Shown piece after piece: positions 1 to 6,102 of a DNA stretch of 13,210 bases. The notes below the pieces were generated by a model. That model was given only the letters and a program-made list of their open reading frames with translations. It was not told the DNA's origin and did no database searches. Every line of letters begins with the position of its first letter. Position 1 is the first letter of the stretch. The position numbers and the translations under genes are program-made. Where the stretch lies: assembly GCA_026398575.1 (NCBI GenBank), contig JAPLSP010000733.1:1-13210 (forward strand). The letters run 5' to 3'. This DNA comes from Candidatus Sumerlaeota bacterium (lineage in GTDB: Bacteria > Sumerlaeota > Sumerlaeia > JADFCT01).

Positions 1-191
1 GGCAGCAAGCAACCGCACTCCAAATGCTGGCGCCGCTCCAAGCCGCATGAGGTTTTTGCTCTGGCATAAATACTCATTATGATCTTATGTTATCGCATTT
101 ATGAATGTGAGGGCTAACGTATAATTTCGAATTCCTCTCAGCTGCCGCGAGGATCGGGCGGCGATGCGCGGCAAGCGGGCGAGTCTTTCCG
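1..191. other. Left-edge intergenic stretch, no supported gene
   Basis: I see no supportable gene here. A short minus-strand frame starting with ATG at 51-49 and running off the left edge (MRLGAAPAFGVRLLAA) could be the N-terminus of a divergent gene, but it has no clear ribosome binding site and is too short to judge. The middle (about 60-125) is AT-rich. It holds a perfect TATAAT at 120-125 on the + strand with only a weak TTTATG as a -35 at 98-103, a possible second upstream promoter for the MNT gene. Confidence 0.3.
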
Positions 192-221
192 TTGACGCGT
201 CGCTTCGAGGTCGCCTATATT
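192..221 (+). promoter_or_regulatory. Sigma-70-like promoter of the MNT gene
   Basis: TTGACG at 192-197 and TATATT at 216-221 are separated by 18 nt, close to the housekeeping consensus. The predicted transcript would begin near 228, about 25 nt before the ATG at 252. A longer reading of the downstream gene would start inside the -35 box, which argues against that longer start. Confidence 0.6.
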
Positions 222-251
222 CGACGTGTCTTGCGCCTCAAGAGGGGAAAC

Positions 252-590
252 ATGGTTCATCACAATACCATTCGCGCTTATGCGCGGCGAATCGCGCGCG
301 AGTTCAAACCCAGCGCGATTGTGCTGTTTGGCTCCTATGCCTATGGCCGGCCCACGGAAGATTCCGACGTGGACCTGTTGGTCGTCATGCCTCACAAAGG
401 CCGCAGCCTGAAACAGGCGCTGGACATCCGATTGCGGCTTCGGGCGCCGTTTCCTTTGGACTTGCTTGTAAAATCACCGGCAACGCTAAAAGCGCGCTTG
501 GAAATGGGCGATTGCTTTGTCCGGGAGATCATGGAAAAGGGCCGTATCTTGTATGAAGCGCGAAACGAAGGAATGGATAGCAAAGGCTGA
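252..590 (+). CDS. Minimal nucleotidyltransferase (MNT) domain protein, MntA-like antitoxin
   Basis: This 112-residue protein is a stand-alone nucleotidyltransferase of the pol-beta superfamily. The sequence shows the hallmark GSYAYG (residues 27-32) followed by SDVDLL (38-43), giving metal-binding Asp39 and Asp41, with a likely third acidic residue at Asp70 in FPLDLLV. The ATG at 252 is chosen because a GAGGGG ribosome binding site sits at 242-247 and the only longer start lies in the promoter. In known MntA-HepT systems the MNT protein AMPylates and so neutralises a HEPN RNase encoded next to it, usually with a small overlap. Here a HEPN-like start does overlap the 3' end, but it stops after a few codons, so this is probably an orphaned antitoxin. 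The family call is firm; the antitoxin role is inferred from context. Confidence 0.85.
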   Translation: MVHHNTIRAYARRIAREFKPSAIVLFGSYAYGRPTEDSDVDLLVVMPHKGRSLKQALDIRLRLRAPFPLDLLVKSPATLKARLEMGDCFVREIMEKGRILYEARNEGMDSKG

Positions 591-606
591 GGTGGATCAG
601 GAATAG
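553..606 (+). pseudogene. Truncated N-terminus of a HEPN (HepT-like) toxin gene
   Basis: In the frame overlapping the end of the MNT gene, an ATG at 553 begins MKRETKEWIAKAEVDQE and then stops at TAG 604-606. The EWIxKAExD pattern is how many HEPN-domain proteins paired with MNT genes begin (from memory of the family). The start overlapping the LYEA codons of the MNT gene is also the usual arrangement. After AEVD the match ends, and this is where the sequence turns AT-rich. The RxxxxH RNase motif and the rest of the domain are absent, and no continuation is visible elsewhere in the window. I read this as a HEPN gene cut by insertion or deletion at about 597-606. Confidence 0.6.
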
Positions 607-626
607 AAGTAAAGCAGGAAAATCGC

Positions 627-655
627 TTGACACCATTTGACAATTCGATTAACAT
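627..655 (+). promoter_or_regulatory. Promoter of the five-gene operon
   Basis: A perfect -35 TTGACA at 627-632 is followed after 17 nt by TAACAT at 650-655 (four of six matches to TATAAT). A second TTGACA lies at 637-642, ten bases downstream, inside the spacer, so the hexamer occurs twice in direct orientation. The predicted transcript start is near 662, leaving a leader of about 34 nt before the HIT-family gene. No strong ribosome binding site is visible in that leader. Confidence 0.5.
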
Positions 656-695
656 TCTAGCAAAAATCTAATGCGCTAATATAGCAGATATATCT

Positions 696-1325
696 ATGGC
701 AGATGAATATTGCAGACTATGTAACGCACTGCAGGATTCCTTGGAATCCCAAGCGCCTAATACCTGCAATATAGCGCTTTATAAATCTTCAAGTTTTATC
801 TTATTGCCAGCAATAGGGCCTTTGGTTAAAGGCCACGTTATGCTCGTTAGTCGACAGCATTTTGCTTCTCTTAGAGCTATGCCTAGCGATTGTATCGTTG
901 AATATGATAAAATTATTAACCTGCTATCAAATTTGCGAGAAATAGGAAGTAATATCCTTGAAGCGGAGCATGGCCCCAATGAGGAATGTACTGGAGGGGC
1001 TTGCGTTGCACATACACATATAAATTTGTTTCCTGGACTAGGCGAGTATGGAAATTTGCTAACAGATGAATACGATATTATAGGAGATTGCTCGAATTTA
1101 CTTCAGATAAAGCAAGTAACAGAACCATATATATATGCGAGAGGATCAGATAAGAAAATATTTTTATATAATTCTGAAAATGCTCCTCCTCAGGCAATAC
1201 GCCGCGCTATTTGCTCTAAAATTGGGAATCCAGATTGGAACTGGGTTATTGCTCCACAAAAGCAATTAATTTCAGAAACTGTAACATTTTGGAAAAGGAT
1301 TCTTGCCGATGCAGGCCTTATTTGA
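696..1325 (+). CDS. HIT-family nucleotide-binding protein (histidine-triad-like)
   Basis: This 209-residue protein belongs to the histidine-triad superfamily of nucleotide hydrolases and nucleotidyltransferases. Visible features are an N-terminal CxxC (Cys6, Cys9), a GPLVKGHVMLV strand (41-51), an EHG motif (91-93) and the catalytic segment HTHINLFP starting at His106. The canonical HxHxH becomes His106-x-His108-x-Asn110: the presumed nucleophile His108 is kept, but the third histidine is Asn. GalT-like transferases have Gln at that place (HxHxQ). The protein is longer than a usual HIT hydrolase (120-150 residues); the extra C-terminal part (from about 120) is unrecognised. It is the first gene of the AT-rich operon and overlaps the next gene by 17 nt. 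Family assignment is good; substrate is unknown. No strong ribosome binding site precedes this ATG. Confidence 0.8.
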   Translation: MADEYCRLCNALQDSLESQAPNTCNIALYKSSSFILLPAIGPLVKGHVMLVSRQHFASLRAMPSDCIVEYDKIINLLSNLREIGSNILEAEHGPNEECTGGACVAHTHINLFPGLGEYGNLLTDEYDIIGDCSNLLQIKQVTEPYIYARGSDKKIFLYNSENAPPQAIRRAICSKIGNPDWNWVIAPQKQLISETVTFWKRILADAGLI

Positions 1326-2352
1326 TCCAGATACTATGATCCCATGGATTGCGCATTTCTTTGGACGTAATATTTCTTCTTCAAAAATAATTACAAGAAT
1401 AGATGATGATGACTGTGCCGTCATAAAATGGGGTGATAGCTATCTAGTTATAACTACAGATTACTTAAACGCTCATCCTATTGCTCTAGAATTAGGTATT
1501 GGCAAAATGCGAGATATAGGCCGGTTGCTTGTGGGCGCGAATATTTCAGACTTATGCGGATCAGGCGCACGACCAGTAGCTCTGCTAATTGCCATAATGC
1601 TGCCATATACTGCAAAAAGATCAGAATTTATTCAAATTATGAAAGGCGTTAAGTATGAAGCAGATCATTATAATATTCCTGTGATCGGAGGAGACAGCAA
1701 ATTAGGAGATAGTCGCGCAATATTAGCTGTCGCCATAGGAGCAGTAAGCTCATTAAACAGCTTATTTCTAAGGAATAAGGCTAAGCCAGACGATATTATA
1801 TGGGCATCTGGCAATTTAGGCTCTGCTGCAGCTGCAGCTTGGGGATATAAAAAGAGTTATTTCAATAATAGCTGGAGAAAATGGGCAAGAAAGGCAATCT
1901 TAGACCCTCAAATTCCTTTGCATATTTCCACTTCAATTTCTAGAAGCGGTATTGCGCATGGAGGCACTGACATTAGCGATGGATTAGGCGCAGATTTATT
2001 GAAAATATGCAGTGCTAGCAGAGTTGGTGCAATTATAGATATTGATAAAATTCCTCTCGATTATAATGTTATTCATGCTGCAAATACTGCAAATATAAAG
2101 CCATGGAAATTCTGTTTTGCATCTGGTGGAGATTTTCAGTTTATTGTAACAACTTCGATCAAAGATAGAAAAATTGCACAAAAAGCAGGTCTTTTTGAAA
2201 TTGGCTTTATTACAAAAAGCAAGGATATTTTTATTAGAAGAGCTAATAAGGAATTACTTTCTATACTAAAATCTGGCCATAGAGATGGCCACAGGATGAC
2301 TTTCTATCATGAAATTGATTTAGCGATTAATTCTCAATATTTAGGAGACTGA
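1309..2352 (+). CDS. ThiL/AIR-synthase-like kinase (PurM-fold, thiamine-monophosphate kinase family)
   Basis: This 347-residue protein carries the motif series of the ThiL branch of the PurM/AIR-synthase superfamily. These are DDDDCAVI (32-39), TTD (49-51), NISDLCGSGARP (78-89, compare NLSDLAAMGA in ThiL), GGDS (127-130), DISDGL (221-226) and SGGDFQF (272-278). ThiL phosphorylates thiamine monophosphate with ATP; relatives activate other small molecules as phosphates (SelD, HypE, PurM). The last motif departs from the usual GEDYEL: both glutamates are replaced (Gly, Gln). No other thiamine gene is nearby, so a different substrate is likely. ATG 1309 is preferred over an in-frame TTG at 1303 because AAAGGA (1294-1299) is suitably placed. 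It overlaps the HIT gene and ends 2 nt before the next gene. Confidence 0.8.
   Translation: MQALFDPDTMIPWIAHFFGRNISSSKIITRIDDDDCAVIKWGDSYLVITTDYLNAHPIALELGIGKMRDIGRLLVGANISDLCGSGARPVALLIAIMLPYTAKRSEFIQIMKGVKYEADHYNIPVIGGDSKLGDSRAILAVAIGAVSSLNSLFLRNKAKPDDIIWASGNLGSAAAAAWGYKKSYFNNSWRKWARKAILDPQIPLHISTSISRSGIAHGGTDISDGLGADLLKICSASRVGAIIDIDKIPLDYNVIHAANTANIKPWKFCFASGGDFQFIVTTSIKDRKIAQKAGLFEIGFITKSKDIFIRRANKELLSILKSGHRDGHRMTFYHEIDLAINSQYLGD
2343..2348 (+). promoter_or_regulatory. Strong ribosome binding site inside the operon
   Basis: AGGAGA lies in the last codons of the ThiL-like gene, six nt before the ATG at 2355. It is the best Shine-Dalgarno match in the AT-rich operon and fixes the start of the third gene. 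Confidence 0.6.
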
Positions 2353-2354
2353 AA

Positions 2355-3572
2355 ATGTCTGCAGCATTAGACAAATCAATTCCCCAAGCAATGAAAAAAA
2401 TTGCTGAAATGTTTGCGGACCATTGTATAAACGGTAAACAAATCAATGGTTTGACTAAAGAAAAAGCAGCTTGCGGCCAGTTCATTGGCGATAACGCTAA
2501 GGAAAGGGAGCAACGTGGGCTGCATGGAACGGCAGCAGCAATACGAGTGCTTTCTCAAGAAAATTTAGATGGAAGTGAGAAACTTATTCCCAAGCTTATT
2601 GCATATATAAGGGATGAGCTATCTAATAATAATAGCAATAATGAGCATGATTATAATAATGTTATCAAATTAAGTGAGATCTTATACGCTTTAGCTTTTG
2701 TTAAGACTTGCCAATGCAATATAGATGACCTTAAAATAGATATCGCAAAAAAGCTGTTATCATCCAGAATAGAGGACAAAGGGTGGAGCTATTTTATAGG
2801 CTCAAATGGACCCTATGATATATTGCCAACAGCATTTGCAATATTAGCTTTATGTAAGCATGGCTATGAAAATGAGATAGCAAAGCAAATTGAAATCCTG
2901 CAATATAAAGTATTAGGCAAATTTGATAATAAAACCGGCCAAATATATGAGACTTCTGTTCAGCTATTTTCCATTTTTGTGCTTTCTTTCTGTAAAGATA
3001 AATATATAAAAGAAGATGAAGAAAAAATAAAATATGCTTTTACAAAGTTTTGGGAAAAGCATGAACCGTTATTGGATAATGACTTAGAGCAAAACATTGA
3101 ATATTGGAAGGGTGAAAAGAATTGCTATATTAGAATTCCATGGCAGCTATATTTATTAGCTCTAATATCTCGTTTCCGTCCACATTTATTATGGTCATAT
3201 TATGCACGAAAAAGAATAGAGTCAATATTAGATTCTGTCAATTCTAGTGCATTTATATATCCTTATTCTGGTGACAAAATATCCAGCAGAACAAATGCTA
3301 TATTATATGATATCTTCGATAAGCTCAAGAATTCAGCAAAAAATAATATAAAGTATATATTATTTTCCAAATGGGAACAGATAAAAATTCATATAAGCAA
3401 ACCGTTTTATTCCATAATAATTTTAGCGATTCTAATTGCAGTATTTGGAGCCATTATTTATTCGTGGTTCAAGAATGAAGCCAAGATTTACCATATTGCT
3501 CCTGAACTAATGGGAAGTTGCTTGGTTTTTTTAATGGGCTTTATATTAGGTAAATTGCGAAAGGATAAATAA
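2355..3572 (+). CDS. Membrane-anchored alpha-helical protein, weakly prenyltransferase/terpene-cyclase-toroid-like
   Basis: I do not recognise this 405-residue protein with certainty. The N-terminal 300 residues are helix-rich. Two segments resemble the alpha/alpha-toroid repeats of prenyltransferase/squalene-cyclase-type proteins: RGLHGTAAAIRVL (54-66), and GWSYF (143-147) followed by GPYDILPTAFAILAL (152-166). No catalytic DxDD motif or zinc ligand set is evident, so an enzyme activity cannot be claimed. The C-terminus has two hydrophobic helices (about 351-372 and 385-399), separated by a short KNEAKIYH-containing stretch and ending in a basic KLRKDK tail, so the protein is probably held in the membrane with its large domain in the cytoplasm. 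A short Asn-rich run lies at 91-96. It sits in the middle of the operon, 2 nt after the ThiL-like gene and 6 nt before the HD gene. Confidence 0.6.
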   Translation: MSAALDKSIPQAMKKIAEMFADHCINGKQINGLTKEKAACGQFIGDNAKEREQRGLHGTAAAIRVLSQENLDGSEKLIPKLIAYIRDELSNNNSNNEHDYNNVIKLSEILYALAFVKTCQCNIDDLKIDIAKKLLSSRIEDKGWSYFIGSNGPYDILPTAFAILALCKHGYENEIAKQIEILQYKVLGKFDNKTGQIYETSVQLFSIFVLSFCKDKYIKEDEEKIKYAFTKFWEKHEPLLDNDLEQNIEYWKGEKNCYIRIPWQLYLLALISRFRPHLLWSYYARKRIESILDSVNSSAFIYPYSGDKISSRTNAILYDIFDKLKNSAKNNIKYILFSKWEQIKIHISKPFYSIIILAILIAVFGAIIYSWFKNEAKIYHIAPELMGSCLVFLMGFILGKLRKDK

Positions 3573-3578
3573 AATCAT

Positions 3579-4565
3579 ATGATTGAATTTTCAGATATGC
3601 TTTATGGCAAAATATTTCTTCCAGAATGGCTCGATCCATTTTTACGAATTCCAGAATTTGTGAGATTGCGTGGCGTTCGCCTTTCTAACGTAGATTCTTT
3701 TCAATTTAAAGATTTCAATGGACCTACACGTTGGGAGCATTGTATAGCAGTTGCTTCATTAGCCATCAGATGCGCAAGAAAACGCCGAATTTCTGAGAAG
3801 CAATTAATGCACCTTACTTTAGCAGCATTATTTCATGATATCGCAACACCGCCCTATGCGCATACAATGGAATATGTGATAGAAGGATTTAATCATGAAA
3901 TAGAATCATGGAGAATATTGCGGTCTATCCCTTGCGAAAATTCTCATTTAGATTTACCAATATATGCATCTCAGCTTCCTCAATTTCAGAACACATGTAA
4001 AAAAGTATCTAAGAAGCTTAAGATTAATATAGATCCTGATGAGATTGCTAGATTAATAATCGGCGATGGAGAATTAGGATTTCTTGTAAATGGAACTATT
4101 GATCTTGATAATGCTGATAATGTTACAAGAGCAAGCCTTCATCTTGGAATAGATATAGACAAACTTGTTCCATTGCAAGTTGTTGATTGGCTAGCCACTC
4201 AAAACTCGGTTCCTTTAAACATAAATGAAATTAAAGAAGAATATATTATAAAATGGAATAATTATCGTAAGCAATTATATTATGCTTTTTTTAATTCATC
4301 AGAACAAGAGCTAGGCCGTCAAGCATTTCTTCAGCATCTATGCAGAAAAGCCTTGCAAGTAGGCATTCCTTCTCATCAGCTTACATGGAATACTGATGAA
4401 GGTTTCTTATCATTACTTGAGAATTTCAAAGAATCTGAAAGCAAAAATAATATTTCAGAGTTACGTGAATTGGTACAGCATTATCGTCTTTTCGAACCAT
4501 GCGTGCTACTGCAGGAAATTGGATCGAGAAAGAAATCTCTACCAATACTTTTGAGCCATTTTTGA
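3579..4565 (+). CDS. HD-domain phosphohydrolase, dNTPase/SAMHD1-like
   Basis: This 328-residue protein has the metal-binding pattern of HD phosphohydrolases. His54 lies in TRWEHC, His86-Asp87 in LFHDIATPPYAHTME and His95 in that same segment; a later acidic segment IDLDNADNVTRAS (174-186) resembles the IDxDRxDYLxRD stretch of dGTPase/SAMHD1-type (COG1078-like) enzymes. RLRGVRLSNVDSF (29-41) matches the RLRxIxQxG lead-in of the same family. Relatives hydrolyse dNTPs or other phosphoesters; the substrate here is unknown. The gene begins 6 nt after the toroid protein, with AAGGA (3561-3565) rather far upstream of the ATG. Its 3' end overlaps the methyltransferase frame by up to 67 nt, so it may have lost part of its C-terminus by frameshift. 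Confidence 0.8.
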   Translation: MIEFSDMLYGKIFLPEWLDPFLRIPEFVRLRGVRLSNVDSFQFKDFNGPTRWEHCIAVASLAIRCARKRRISEKQLMHLTLAALFHDIATPPYAHTMEYVIEGFNHEIESWRILRSIPCENSHLDLPIYASQLPQFQNTCKKVSKKLKINIDPDEIARLIIGDGELGFLVNGTIDLDNADNVTRASLHLGIDIDKLVPLQVVDWLATQNSVPLNINEIKEEYIIKWNNYRKQLYYAFFNSSEQELGRQAFLQHLCRKALQVGIPSHQLTWNTDEGFLSLLENFKESESKNNISELRELVQHYRLFEPCVLLQEIGSRKKSLPILLSHF

Positions 4566-5983
4566 TACTCAATTCACGTCGTTATCAATTTCATGATAAT
4601 GAAAATTCGTTATTGCCGCCTATTCCTGGTATATTATCTGTTTACAAGCTTGGCAGCAATACAAAAGCCAATCAATTACCAGATTGGTTAAGAGTTAGCA
4701 TGCCCAGAAATATTCGCCAAAAATCACTGCAGAATTTATTATCAGATGCATTAAGAAAAAAAATAGCTATCTGGACATCTAAAAAACCATGGCTCTGCTC
4801 TACGGAAATTCGCAAAAAGGACATAAAAAGGAATTTAGATGCAATAGGCGATTGGAGTTTTAGATTATCACGTAATGAATCCTTGCATCCATATCCAAGT
4901 ACTTTTGTTTATGCAATTCCTTCGTGCATAATAAATAGCCTTGGATTAAGAGGCGATCTAATATTAGATCCTTTTGGAGGAACTGGGCAAACTGCAACAG
5001 AGGTAATAAAATCAGGCGGGTATGCTATTTCTGCAGATATTAATAGCATATCAACTTTGGTCGCAAAATCAAAATTTACTTATTTGAGTGCGAAAAATCG
5101 CGCATGGTTACGATCTTTGAATCCTCAAATGCTTTTAGATTATCCTATAGGTGAAATACCTGCTTTTGAATTTATTGAGAAATGGCATCATCCTAGCACA
5201 CTTGATGAGCTATGTAGAATACGTTCATTTATCTATTCCCAGCAGGATGTTTCGATAAGTTTATTCCTTAAGGCTGCCTTCTCCGCAATTTTAGCGCAAT
5301 GCACTGCGCGAAGAGGCAAGCAGCATGGCTTTTTTGCTGATAATACACCTCTTGCGCGAAAGGAAAAGCGTCCACCTTATCAGAATGCAGTTCAATTATT
5401 TCTGGATAAAATTGAAAATAACCTATGCATAATTGAGAAATTTTATTCATATATTGAGCGTGCTGGCAGAAATCCAGAGCAAGAGATTGCGCGAGCTAGT
5501 ATCATAAAAGCAGATATCACAGCCGCAAAATCAATTGATTATGGTACGAATGAGAGTGCAGTTGCAGGCATTATTACATCTCCACCTTACTTATGTATGT
5601 CAGATTACAGTTTGGGGCAAAGATTGTCCTACTATTGGCTTTTCCCTGAATGTCTGAAGAATGATTACGATAAAGAAATGGGGGCCAGAAGAAAACGCAC
5701 TAGCGCAGAATCAGCAGCAAAAAATTATTTTTCTGATTTTGAAAAGTTCCGAGATTTATCTTTCAATTTGCTTCGCCCAGGGGGATTTTTAGCTATGGTG
5801 CTTGGCGCTCCTGTTGCTAAATCTTTTGTTGATATAGAAATTCATAATAGAGTTGATACAATTTTAAAGGAAAAAGGATTTAAATTACTATGGTCAATAT
5901 GGAGACCTATATATTGGCATCGCAATCATGGTTATGCTCGATTGAAAGAGGAGCGCATATCTATACATATAATAGAAAAGTGA
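4499..5983 (+). CDS. AdoMet-dependent DNA methyltransferase-like protein
   Basis: This protein of up to 494 residues contains an AdoMet-binding motif DPFGGTGQT (157-165), an acidic ADIN end of the next strand (179-182) and the catalytic tetrapeptide region TSPPY (360-364), followed by LRPGGFLAMVLG (425-436). SPPY is typical of amino-methylating (N4-cytosine or N6-adenine) DNA methylases. Motif I precedes motif IV by about 200 residues, which may hold the target recognition part (240-340). No restriction endonuclease is adjacent. The start is uncertain. ATG 4499 lies inside the HD gene without a clear ribosome binding site; TTG 4562 overlaps the HD stop; ATG 4700 has AAGAG just upstream. The first 65 residues resemble no methylase motif and may instead be a detached C-terminus of the HD protein. 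It is the last gene of the operon. Confidence 0.75.
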   Translation: MRATAGNWIEKEISTNTFEPFLILNSRRYQFHDNENSLLPPIPGILSVYKLGSNTKANQLPDWLRVSMPRNIRQKSLQNLLSDALRKKIAIWTSKKPWLCSTEIRKKDIKRNLDAIGDWSFRLSRNESLHPYPSTFVYAIPSCIINSLGLRGDLILDPFGGTGQTATEVIKSGGYAISADINSISTLVAKSKFTYLSAKNRAWLRSLNPQMLLDYPIGEIPAFEFIEKWHHPSTLDELCRIRSFIYSQQDVSISLFLKAAFSAILAQCTARRGKQHGFFADNTPLARKEKRPPYQNAVQLFLDKIENNLCIIEKFYSYIERAGRNPEQEIARASIIKADITAAKSIDYGTNESAVAGIITSPPYLCMSDYSLGQRLSYYWLFPECLKNDYDKEMGARRKRTSAESAAKNYFSDFEKFRDLSFNLLRPGGFLAMVLGAPVAKSFVDIEIHNRVDTILKEKGFKLLWSIWRPIYWHRNHGYARLKEERISIHIIEK

Positions 5984-6001
5984 CAAAATAGCGGCAGAAT
6001 A

Positions 6002-6065
6002 AGACCTTGATTTTAGTACTTCAAATCTTCCCATTAATATAGCTAGTTTGCTGAATTCAAGGTCT
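6002..6065. repeat. 9-bp inverted repeat at the right edge of the AT-rich cassette
   Basis: AGACCTTGA at 6002-6010 and its exact reverse complement TCAAGGTCT at 6057-6065 bracket 46 nt of AT-rich DNA just after the methyltransferase gene. No U-tract follows, so it does not look like a standard intrinsic terminator. It could be an operator, a recombination footprint or chance. The interval 5984-6102 holds no gene. Confidence 0.4.
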
Positions 6066-6102
6066 GTGCCTGTCACAATGGGCCTGCTAATAAAGGATAC
6101 AA

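Larger units (their letters stand above)
607..6060. mobile_element. AT-rich acquired cassette (five-gene operon)
   Basis: Between about 607 and 6060 the DNA is visibly AT-rich. Codons end mostly in A or T and poly-A/T and AATA-type words are frequent, whereas both flanks are GC-rich with G/C-ending codons. The left edge coincides with the broken HEPN gene and the right edge lies in the gap before the large secreted-protein gene. I found no integrase, transposase, tRNA or clear flanking direct repeat, so the mechanism of arrival is unknown. The exact ends are approximate to within some tens of bases. Confidence 0.6.

Noticed and set aside
192..251. Longer N-terminus of the MNT protein from TTG 192
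   Set aside because: That start coincides with the -35 box of a good promoter, and ATG 252 has a strong ribosome binding site.
5984..6102. att-like direct repeats linking the left and right edges of the AT-rich block
   Set aside because: Only short shared words such as GCTAATA were found (675-681 and 6085-6091), which is expected by chance in AT-rich DNA.
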